Of a DNA stretch of 47,166 nucleotides, positions 9,143-16,414 are shown piece after piece. The translations under genes and the position numbers were made by a program. The DNA is from DASRJW01 sp964567755 (GTDB taxonomy: Bacteria; Krumholzibacteriota; Krumholzibacteriia; G020349025): the NCBI GenBank assembly GCA_964567755.1, contig CAZMNW010000067.1:1-47166 (forward strand), read 5' to 3'. Within the stretch, counting starts at the first letter, position 1. Every line of letters starts with the position of its first letter. The notes beneath the pieces are model-generated. The model was not told the DNA's origin. It searched no databases and was given only the letters and a program-made list of their open reading frames with translations.

Positions 9143-9177
9143 GGGGCCGGTGGCGACACCGGCCCCTCTTTGCGTTT
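9143..9177 (+). terminator. Rho-independent terminator after the PDZ gene
   Basis: A 10-bp perfect stem (9143-9152 with 9157-9166), GCGA tetraloop, then TCTTTGCGTTT. A classic intrinsic terminator 22 bases after the stop. Confidence 0.85.
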
Positions 9178-9281
9178 AGGAACAGTTACGATCGAGCGGC
9201 TGAAGCTGTTCTCCGTCCGAATGGATCGAGTGAGATGCCCCCGAATGGCGTGCTAGTCTTGCCGCCCTCTGGAGGTCGTTC

Positions 9282-10529
9282 ATGCGCGTGCACAGGTCGA
9301 AACATTCCTGGGCGACCTGCCCGCGCCTTCGAACTGACTCCAACCTCGCCACCGCCGCACTCGTGCTCGCCCTGGGTTGTCAATCACGCTCGGCACCGCC
9401 ACCGGTTCTTGTGCTCGACTGTCCAGCACCGGCCGCAAGCGGCGAGCCGAATCTTACTTCCGCCGGCGACCGACTTTATGTTTCGTGGCTCGCGCAACTC
9501 GAATCGGGCCACACGATGCAATACGCCATGTTGCAACACGGACACTGGTCCGCAGTGCGCACCGTCGTCGCCGGCGACAGCTTCTTCGCCAATTGGGCCG
9601 ACTTCCCTTCGCTCGCCGAACTGAGCGACGGCTCGCTCGTTGCGCACTGGTTGTGGAAGAGCGGGCCGGACACCTATGCGTACGATGTGGCGCTCGCGCG
9701 TTCTGCCGATGGCGTGGAGTGGGGCACGCGCATGGTCCCGCACCGCGACGCCACCGCGACCGAGCACGGCTTCGTGTCGCTCGTCCCCGATGCGCAAGGC
9801 GGAGCGACGCTGGTGTGGTTGGATGGACGCGACTACGCCGGCAGGAAACGCGGCATGGGCGAGATGGTTCTCATGTCCGCGACATTGAACCCCGATGGCT
9901 GCTCGGCGGAGCGCGCGTTGGATGCGCGCGTGTGCGATTGCTGCCAAACGGCGGCGGTGCGCACCGAGAATGGCGTGCTCGTCGCCTATCGCGATCGCTC
10001 GCCCGAGGAGGTGCGGGACATCTCATTAGTGCGTTTCGCTGACGGTGTTTGGTCGGAACCGTATCCGTTGTCACAAGATGGTTGGGAGATCGCGGGGTGC
10101 CCAGTGAACGGTCCGGCGCTCGCGGCCTCGGGTGCGCGCGTTGCAGCCGCTTGGTTCACCATGGCTGGAGAGCAAGCAGCCGTGCATGTCGCGTTGTCAC
10201 CAGACGAGGGTATGACCTTTCCAATGCGCGCGCGCGTCGATGATGGCGATCCGATCGGGCGCGTGGACGTGATCCTGTTGCCGCGCGGTGGCGCGCTCGT
10301 GTTGTGGCTCGAATCCGCCGAGAACGGCGAGGCCTTGATCCGCGCCCGACGCATCCAGGGGGATGGCACGCTCGATCCGAGTTTCGCGGTGAGCGCGACC
10401 AGCGCGGAACGCGCTAGTGGCTTCCCACGCATGGAGCGTCTCGACTCGACCGTCTACTTCGCCTGGACCGAAGCCGGCGAACCGCCCCGTGTACGCATGG
10501 CGACGCTCGATCTCCCCGCTCGCTGGTGA
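9282..10529 (+). CDS. Sialidase-fold (BNR-like) lipoprotein
   Basis: A 415-residue lipoprotein with a beta-propeller pattern. The signal region ends LVLALGC (lipobox), after GGAGG at 9271-9275. The body shows repeated blade-like segments with Asp/Gly turns and W-x-G/D motifs (for example TLVWLDGRDYAG, VEWGTRMV) typical of exo-alpha-sialidase/BNR-fold proteins often seen in Gram-negative environmental genomes. A CDCCQT motif near residue 222 is unusual and may bind a metal or form a disulfide. No sialidase catalytic set was confirmed, so the enzymatic role is open. Its last 44 codons plus about 60 downstream bases recur at two other places in the window (near 11451 and 20387). Confidence 0.75.
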   Translation: MRVHRSKHSWATCPRLRTDSNLATAALVLALGCQSRSAPPPVLVLDCPAPAASGEPNLTSAGDRLYVSWLAQLESGHTMQYAMLQHGHWSAVRTVVAGDSFFANWADFPSLAELSDGSLVAHWLWKSGPDTYAYDVALARSADGVEWGTRMVPHRDATATEHGFVSLVPDAQGGATLVWLDGRDYAGRKRGMGEMVLMSATLNPDGCSAERALDARVCDCCQTAAVRTENGVLVAYRDRSPEEVRDISLVRFADGVWSEPYPLSQDGWEIAGCPVNGPALAASGARVAAAWFTMAGEQAAVHVALSPDEGMTFPMRARVDDGDPIGRVDVILLPRGGALVLWLESAENGEALIRARRIQGDGTLDPSFAVSATSAERASGFPRMERLDSTVYFAWTEAGEPPRVRMATLDLPARW

Positions 10530-10586
10530 ACCACGCAAAGCCATTGCCACGGGACGGCGCATTCAACGCGTTATTAAAACCGCTAG
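10397..10586 (+). repeat. Dispersed repeat, copy 1 (parent; 3' end of the sialidase-fold gene)
   Basis: About 190 bases covering the last 44 codons, the stop and about 60 downstream bases. Copies 2 (11451) and 3 (20387) have the same orientation. This copy is the only one attached to a full gene, so it is probably the source. Confidence 0.8.
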
Positions 10587-10760
10587 GGATGAAGGGGCAA
10601 GAGAATCGCCACAGGACGGACAGCAACCCACGCCCGGTGGCACCATCCCAGGGCACCAGAAATTCACTACAAGATGATCGCAGTTATCTGTCTAAGCTTA
10701 AGCTCGTCAAGGGCCGTGGCTCGGGGCAGAGTCGCGAAGGCATTTTTCGCTCACCAGGAG

Positions 10761-11060
10761 TCATGCAACTCGCCTGCGCGTTTTGACAACCAGCGACACG
10801 CGCGTGCCTGCGCGACCGAGCATTTGGATGAGCCCATCGACGCTGAAAAGCTGGATCTTGCCACGCATCAGGTCGCTGATTCTTGGCTGCGTGACCCCAA
10901 GGAGCTTTGCGGCCTGCGCCTGTGTCAACCCACGTGCTTCGATCAGCTTCGCGAGACTGATCATCAGTTCCGCCCGCACACGCAGGTTCTCCGCATCTTC
11001 TGGCTGAAACGCCAGGTCACGAAACACGTTACCCGAGGACTTCCGAACACGTATTCCCAT
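10761..11060 (-). CDS. higA: HigA-like XRE-family antitoxin
   Basis: A 99-residue helix-turn-helix protein. The DNA-binding helices are in ARGLTQAQAAKLLGVTQPRISDL (about 42-64), the XRE/HTH_37 pattern of HigA antitoxins paired with DUF891-type toxins. The C-terminal tail ends in a basic stretch. Its ATG overlaps the old toxin stop by one base (TGATG), a normal arrangement for toxin-first HigBA operons. The antitoxin looks intact. Because the upstream toxin gene has shifted frame, it can also be translated as the C-terminal part of a 206-residue fusion starting at 11381. It should bind its own promoter near 11400. Confidence 0.88.
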   Translation of the reverse strand: MGIRVRKSSGNVFRDLAFQPEDAENLRVRAELMISLAKLIEARGLTQAQAAKLLGVTQPRISDLMRGKIQLFSVDGLIQMLGRAGTRVSLVVKTRRRVA

Positions 11061-11381
11061 CACTTCTCCGTGCGCTGGATCCGCAACTTCAGGAGCTCTG
11101 AGAGTCGTCGCTTCCCAAGTGCGATGTCTGCCGACGATGTCTTCCGGGTTCTTTTCTCGAAGGCGTGGAGCACGTAGACCGCCTCGGCGAACTTGGCGAC
11201 GTAGGTGGATCCGGATCTCGACCACACCCTGTCCCATGCCGGGCATAGGCTTCCAATCTCCTGGGCTCAGCCCTTGCTGGACACGCCGAAGTTGAAACCC
11301 TGCCTCTTGGCGCGCAGAATTTGGAAAGGCGCGCAAGACATCGAGCGACGAGCCAAGCCAGACAAGAGGCTTGTCGACCAT
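11060..11381 (-). pseudogene. HigB-like (DUF891) toxin, frameshifted with internal deletion
   Basis: The first 59 residues (LVWLGSSLDVLRAFP ... GVVEIRIH) match RelE/HigB-type toxins of the phage Gp49/DUF891 family. The rest (YVAKFAEAVYVLHAFEKRT ... RLSELLK, stop at 11060-11062) is in another frame. Between them the segment that family members show as about eight residues with a conserved YRV/HRVF is missing, leaving one extra base. A deletion of roughly 23 nucleotides is inferred. Loss of the Arg-bearing strand plus the frameshift should abolish ribosome-dependent RNase activity. The new frame runs straight into the antitoxin. A pure sequencing slip is unlikely because codons are lost. Confidence 0.8.
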
Positions 11382-11387
11382 GACAGA

Positions 11388-11416
11388 ATAATATAAGAAC
11401 TTGTATACACTGTCAA
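11388..11416 (-). promoter_or_regulatory. Consensus sigma-70 promoter of the HigBA locus, leaderless
   Basis: On the minus strand, -35 TTGACA (11416-11411), a 17-base spacer and -10 TATTAT (11393-11388). Only six bases separate the -10 from the ATG at 11381, so transcription should start at or next to the A of the start codon. The spacer contains the perfect palindrome TGTATACA (11402-11409), a candidate antitoxin operator. Confidence 0.75.
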
Positions 11417-11450
11417 GGGTTACGAAGCCTCGAGAAACCGCATCCTCGCC

Positions 11451-11672
11451 GACCAGCGCGGAACGCGCCAGCGGTTTCCCACGCCTGGAGCGTCTGGGCT
11501 CGACGGTCTACTTCGCGTGGACTGAAGCCGGCGAGCCGTCCCATGTACGCATGGCGACGCTCGATCTCCCCGCCCGCTGGTGAGCCCCGCAAAGCCATTA
11601 CCACGGGACGGCGCATCCATCGCGTTATGAAAACCGCTAGCCTGCGTCTCCGCCCCGCGCCACGAGCGCGCG
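11451..11672 (+). repeat. Dispersed repeat, copy 2
   Basis: Near-identical over about 190 bases to 10397-10586, including an open frame for the sialidase-like C-terminus (FPRLERLGSTVYFAWTEAG ... LPARW, stop at 11583). It then shares about 30 further bases with copy 3 that copy 1 lacks. It begins about 35 bases upstream of the HigBA promoter and ends at the glycine loop of a kinase fragment. Confidence 0.8.
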
Positions 11673-11899
11673 CCGATCGGGCACGGGGGCATGGGCGAGG
11701 CTTGGAAAGCGCAGCACCAGATGCTGGCGCGGCCGGAACTCGTGAAGGGCTTCGACCTCGACACCCTGGTGCGGCACTTCGGACCCCTGCCGTCGGAACG
11801 CGTCGTGCACCTGTTGGCGCAGGCGTGTCATTCCTTGGAGGATGCGCACAAGAACGGCCTCGTGCACCGCGACGTCAAACCGGCCAACATCTTCACGGG
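11673..11899 (+). pseudogene. Kinase catalytic-domain fragment with internal deletion
   Basis: Reads IGHGGMGEAWKAQHQ (glycine-rich loop) and MLARP, then jumps to GFDLDTLVRHFGPLPSERVV and GLVHRDVKPANIF (catalytic loop). About 70 residues that should carry the catalytic Lys and alpha-C Glu are missing between MLARP and GFDLDTL, and the sequence breaks off right after the HRD loop. It is from a different kinase subfamily than the two large kinases here. No start codon or binding site is convincing; it is a non-functional remnant fused to the repeat upstream and to an antisense fragment downstream. Confidence 0.7.
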
Positions 11900-11900
11900 A

Positions 11901-12104
11901 TCAGTCGCTCTCACACTCTTGCAAGTGATTCCGCAAGCGCTGCCGAATGGCCTGCGCGCTGTCCTCCAGTGCCGCCGCTTCCGCCTCTCGCCCGATCTTG
12001 CGGAGGGACCCGGCGCGTAGTTCGAGGAACTCCGCCATGTTGGGACCGTCGCGTCCACCCGTTCTATCGATCACCTCAAAGACCGCTCGTGTGAGGCTGT
12101 CCAC
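11901..12104 (-). pseudogene. 3' fragment of a TPR-kinase gene
   Basis: The minus strand encodes DSLTRAVFEVIDRT ... LRKIGREAEAAALEDSAQAIR, ending with a stop at 11901-11903. It closely parallels the last 68 residues of the intact kinase at 16415-18784 (DSLTRASFAVYEKA ... MRKIGREAEATALLDSTRAIR). Nothing of the kinase lies upstream. It is a displaced copy of the 3' end, in opposite orientation to the neighbouring kinase fragment. Confidence 0.75.
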
Positions 12105-12416
12105 GAGCGGTGATTTCGACGGTTTCGTTCCGTTTCGCAGTGTGGCGATGGAGCAGCGGCGTGGCCACCGCCGTGCCGTAAGCGCACCATGGACTTAGGT
12201 TGCGCGGTCTGCCTGTCGGCGTACGGGCCCAGGACGAGTGGCCGAGAGTTTTTCCAACAGCGAGCGCGATAGGAGGGCGGCTCCAGGCGGTGACCCCGGA
12301 CACGCTTCGGGAGTACAGGCGCTGGCTGGAGAAGCACCACGACCTCACTCGCCAGCGATATCTCGCAGTGGCCACCCAAGACGTCATACCGACGACTGCG
12401 CCGGCCGCGTTCGCAT
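12105..12416. other. Debris region, no gene recognised
   Basis: About 310 bases downstream of the TonB receptor gene. A plus-strand frame near 12280-12380 (TPDTLREYRRWLEKHHDL) has protein-like composition but no recognised family, start or end. Confidence 0.3.
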
Positions 12417-15320
12417 TCAGAACTGCAGCCGCGTTGCGAACCGGATGCGAAGCGGCTCCTGGAACAGTGTCGGCCTCAAGAAGTCCGTGTTCAAGCAGCT
12501 CGGGCACGGAGGGATATTGAGCGACGGGTGAGGGTCGACGGTACCGAAGAGCTCATAGCGCTGGTCGAATTCGATCCCCTTCTGCTGGTTGAGAAAGTTG
12601 AAGATATCGAAGACGAGCACCACCCCCTGCCGCCCCAGTTTGAACGTGTAGTCGGCATGAAACCCGAGGTCCGTCGTCGTCGGGCCGCGTCCGCGCGTGC
12701 CGCGTGGCTCGAGAGGGATCTCGTTGGGGCCCTGATAGACCTCGTTGAACCCCACGCGCGTGAGTGGGATGCCCCTTTGCACCTTCACGCTGGCGCCGAG
12801 GTTGAGCCGGAAGCGCAGAGCGTACGATCCGAAAAGGTTGAACACGTGGGTGCGGTCGTTCGGCAACACTGTGTCCTCGATGAGGTATTTGAAGATCTCC
12901 GGATCCGCCAGGTAGGGCCAGTCGAAGAGCGACGTGATGAACGGGTCACTCTGACCGTTCTCACGCCGGAAGTAGCCTTCGTAATTGCCCTGCAGGCGCG
13001 ACCACGTGTAGCTCGCCAGGAGCTGCCAGCGATCGTCGCTTCTGAACCGTTTCTCCGCCATCACGGTTACAGCATCGTACTTGCGTGACGGTTTCGGGAA
13101 ACCGAGCGCCGGTGTCGGGTTCGTGATGAAGTACTCGCCGAACGGAGCAGCGATGAGCGAGTCGACTTGATGCGAGTAAGGTACGAGCGCCACATCTTCG
13201 AGCGTGCGCCCGAGCTGGCGGTGCATGTAGCTCACCCCCACGTTGAGGAACGGAAGCAATTCGCGCTCGGCGGCGACAAGGTACTCGTCCTGGTACGTCA
13301 GTTTTGACTCCGGGTCGATGCGTGTACCGGCGTAGCCAAACGCGTCGAACCCGCTAGCCGGGCCGGTGATCCTGGGATTATTCGGATCCGTGAGGTCGAC
13401 GCTGGAGAGTGGGTAGGCCACGATGTAAATGCTTTCATTCGACATCGCGCGCACAGCGATGTCATTCGGCACCTTGCCGAAAAATCGGCCGTAGGAAAAG
13501 GAGGCCTTGGACTTGCCGTCACGTGTCGGATCCACTGTCAGGTGGAAGCGTGGCGCCCAGTTGTTGTCCCAGCTGAACTTGCGTGCAGACCCCAGAAGAG
13601 TGTTCTGTTCGTAGCGCACGCCCGCCATCAGGTTGATCCACTTGACGGGGCTCCAGGAGTCCGAGAGGAATGCAGCCAGGTAGTGATTCGTCGTTTCCTG
13701 GAGCGGCGCGCTTCCGTATGTAACTATTTGGAAACGATTCCCAGCCGGGTCGATGTCCCAAATAAAACCTGTGGTCGAGACGTTCCCGTCGGGAAGCGCG
13801 ACGCCAGACGGGCCTGCGAGGAAAAACTCTCGGTCGTACCCGATATCCTGGAACTCGAAACCATAGCGTAGGTTGTGCTCGCCACCGCCCTGCAAGTAGC
13901 TCGAGAACTTCACCCGGTACTGCGAGTTCGTGGATGTTGCGTCCTGCCCTGCTCCCGCGCCACCGTAAACCCGCGGTGCCGTGCTCAGCGTGTCCCCAGT
14001 CGCCGGGTCGATCACAGGGCGGTTGTCGAAGCCGAGTGGGTCCTTGACAGCCGGCTCTTCCTCGAATAGGTCTCGGTGGTAGGCGTAGGACGCCTCGATG
14101 AAGCCGTTTGGAAGCAGCTCGCCTTCCCAGCGGGCGACCGCGTTGTGCCCGCCGAAGCGGATCTCCGTGAACAGCCGGGTCGGGTCCTCCGCTGCAAGCG
14201 CCGTTTGGTTCTGCGCGCCGTTTGGTCCGATCCCGGGGTCACCGAACGCGGACACGGTGAACGTGTGCTTCGGATGTGCGAACCACTTCATGTTTCCGGC
14301 GTAGTTGTACTTCGTCCGGTCGACCTCCAGCTCGTGATCGACCCCGAGTTCCTCGCGCCGCGTCGGCGCCGTTCGCAAGGTCTGCGTGGTCAAGATGGGA
14401 TTGAAGGCGGCAAAGAAAAATGCCTTGTCGCGGACGACCGGCCCGCCTAGCTCAAAGCCCAGATCTGTGCTCTGGAGGCTTGTGAGCTCGGCAGCGGCGC
14501 GGATTGCATCCGAGCTTTTCCTCTCGGCTTCCAACCCCGCTCCTTGATAATACGCAAAGGCGCTGCCGGCGAATTCGTTGCCGCCGTTTTTCGTCACCAA
14601 GTTGATGTAGCCGCCGAGTGCCTCGCCGTACTCAGGCTCGTAGCCCCCCGTCTTGATTTGTACTTCCTTGACATAGTCGAAGCTCACCCCGGTCCCCAGA
14701 GCGCCATAAGCGCCGGTGAAGCTCCCAGCAGTGCCGAAGCCCGTGTTGTTGATGGTCACGCCGTCCACGACGTAGACGTTCTCCAAACCACTCGCGCCCG
14801 CGATCGAAGGGTTCGCTTCGCCGATGCCACTAGCCACGACGCCTGGGGCCAGCTCCAGCGTGCTCGAGAAACTCCGGCCCAGCGGAATGCTCGACATGAG
14901 CTCCGAGCTGATTGTCGCCCCTGTCGTGGTGGTCGTGATGTCTACGACCGACGGCGTGCCCACGACCTCCACCGTTTCGGTGACGCCGACGGTCATCGTC
15001 ACCTCGACCTGCACGCGCGAGCCCAGGCGTACATCGAGGCCCTGATGCTTCACGGTGTTGAACCCCTGCAGTCTCGACTGCAAGCCGTACTTGCCCGCTG
15101 TCAGGTAGGGAAACCGGAAGCGGCCGTTGACATCGCTCGTCTCGGTTTTGCTGCCCTGAGCCGACGTAATGGTTACGGTCACACCAGGGAGCGGCGCTCC
15201 ATGGGCGTCAACAACCGTGCCCTCGATGGTTCCCGTAGTGGCTTCTTGTGCGGTGGCCAATGCAAAAGGGAGTGCCACGGCCATGAGGCTCGTGCCCCAA
15301 GCTACCAGCGATCGCCGCAT
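12417..15320 (-). CDS. TonB-dependent receptor, Oar-like with carboxypeptidase-regulatory domain
   Basis: A 967-residue outer-membrane protein. The order is: signal peptide (1-28, ending ATAQ); carboxypeptidase-regulatory-like beta domain (about 30-115, GTIEGTVVDAHGAPLPGVTV); plug domain (about 120-260, ISSELMSSIPLGRSFSS and VYVVDGVTINN); and a long beta barrel ending in aromatic LQF, the usual outer-membrane C-terminus. This is the Oar / SusC-like arrangement for import of large or hydrophobic substrates, or for adhesion. The ATG at 15320 is preferred over 15332 because GGAG sits about seven bases before it. The open frame extends upstream to 15677, but that part is kinase debris. No SusD-like partner is nearby. 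Confidence 0.92.
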   Translation of the reverse strand: MRRSLVAWGTSLMAVALPFALATAQEATTGTIEGTVVDAHGAPLPGVTVTITSAQGSKTETSDVNGRFRFPYLTAGKYGLQSRLQGFNTVKHQGLDVRLGSRVQVEVTMTVGVTETVEVVGTPSVVDITTTTTGATISSELMSSIPLGRSFSSTLELAPGVVASGIGEANPSIAGASGLENVYVVDGVTINNTGFGTAGSFTGAYGALGTGVSFDYVKEVQIKTGGYEPEYGEALGGYINLVTKNGGNEFAGSAFAYYQGAGLEAERKSSDAIRAAAELTSLQSTDLGFELGGPVVRDKAFFFAAFNPILTTQTLRTAPTRREELGVDHELEVDRTKYNYAGNMKWFAHPKHTFTVSAFGDPGIGPNGAQNQTALAAEDPTRLFTEIRFGGHNAVARWEGELLPNGFIEASYAYHRDLFEEEPAVKDPLGFDNRPVIDPATGDTLSTAPRVYGGAGAGQDATSTNSQYRVKFSSYLQGGGEHNLRYGFEFQDIGYDREFFLAGPSGVALPDGNVSTTGFIWDIDPAGNRFQIVTYGSAPLQETTNHYLAAFLSDSWSPVKWINLMAGVRYEQNTLLGSARKFSWDNNWAPRFHLTVDPTRDGKSKASFSYGRFFGKVPNDIAVRAMSNESIYIVAYPLSSVDLTDPNNPRITGPASGFDAFGYAGTRIDPESKLTYQDEYLVAAERELLPFLNVGVSYMHRQLGRTLEDVALVPYSHQVDSLIAAPFGEYFITNPTPALGFPKPSRKYDAVTVMAEKRFRSDDRWQLLASYTWSRLQGNYEGYFRRENGQSDPFITSLFDWPYLADPEIFKYLIEDTVLPNDRTHVFNLFGSYALRFRLNLGASVKVQRGIPLTRVGFNEVYQGPNEIPLEPRGTRGRGPTTTDLGFHADYTFKLGRQGVVLVFDIFNFLNQQKGIEFDQRYELFGTVDPHPSLNIPPCPSCLNTDFLRPTLFQEPLRIRFATRLQF

Positions 15321-15599
15321 AGCGCGCTCCATTCTGGTTGAATCACCGCAGACTGAAGCAGATGCGGAATCCTGTGTCAATGGTGCTCGATGAAGTTTTC
15401 CCAAATGTGAATCTACCTGCTGGGCGCCAACCCGAAGCGTACGGACCCCTGTGGGCTCGTCGGCTTGTCGATCGAGATGACTCAGATTATAAGGTCCTGC
15501 AAGCCTTTGACTGCAGACATCAGGGAATCTACGGAGAGACCGTGGGCGCTTGGAGCGCGGTCGGATGTTCTCGGTATCGGCTGTCGAAAGGGGTGGGAT

Positions 15600-16412
15600 G
15601 CCGACTCGCGCGCTCGGTTCCGGTGGATCTTCCTCCTCGATGATCCGCAGCATTTCCGTGTACCCGACCTTGCGCAATCTCTTGGGATCGAATGGCAGTG
15701 CCCCGTCAACAGCTCGTACAACACGACACCCAGCGCATAGACATCGGTTCTGGTATCGACGTCTGGCAACCCCTGCGCCTGCTCGGGGCTCATGTAGTCC
15801 GGCGTACCCATGAACTGCCCGTGATGCGTGAGCAATGTCTTGTCGGTGAGCTTGGTGTCTGTCGCCTTGACAATCCCGAAATCGATCACCTTGGGAACCG
15901 GCTTGTCATCGTGGCGCGCGACCAGGATGTTGGACGGCTTCAAGTCGCGGTGGATGATCCCCTTCTGATGCGCGTGCTGCACGCCCTCGCAGAGTGGGAT
16001 GAAGAGCTCCAGGCGTTCCTGGGTCGTCAGCTTGTGCTTGTCGGCGTAGGTCGTGATGGGAACGCCGCGGACGTACTCCATGACGAAGTACGGCCGCCCC
16101 TCGGGCGTGGAACCCGCAGCGAACACCTTGGCGAATGTTGGGGTGGTCCATGAGGGCCAGCGCCTGGCGCTCGGCCTCGAAGCGCGTGATCACCTCGCGC
16201 GTGTCCATGCCGCGCTTGATCACCTTGAGCGCCACTGTGCGCTCGATCGGCTCCGTCTGCTCGGCCCGGTAGACCTCACCCATGCCGCCTGAGCCGACCC
16301 GCTCGAGCAGTCGGTAGCTGTCGATGACCTGCTGGGACGAGGAAGCGCCATACGCCGAGCGCGTGCTGAGATCCGGATCGCCCGTGGGATCGGGCTGCTC
16401 ATCCGGCGCCAT
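15600..16412 (-). pseudogene. Truncated, frameshifted tandem copy of the TPR kinase
   Basis: Starts two bases after the stop of the intact kinase gene with nearly the same N-terminus (PDEQPDPTGDPDLSTR). It keeps the glycine loop GSGGMGEVY, VALKVIKRGMDT, HRDLKPSN, the Asp of IDFG and GTPDYMSPEQ. Compared base by base with the intact gene there is one extra T near 16136 (AACATTCGCC for AACATCGCC) and one missing G near 15708 (in the run before the codons for ALPFDP). After DPPEPSARV (about 15600) similarity ends, so the late C-lobe, membrane segment and TPRs are absent. The two indels could be read errors, but the truncation is real decay or rearrangement. Confidence 0.8.
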
Positions 16413-16414
16413 GG

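Noticed and set aside
12200..12520. Plus-strand 106-residue frame overlapping the end of the TonB receptor gene
   Set aside because: Its second half is antisense to the receptor and the first half has no recognisable family, start or binding site; kept only as a note on the debris region.
15321..15677. N-terminal extension of the TonB receptor frame
   Set aside because: The extension is kinase pseudogene sequence (EMLRIIEEEDPPEPSAR) read through into the receptor frame; the signal peptide starts at 15320.
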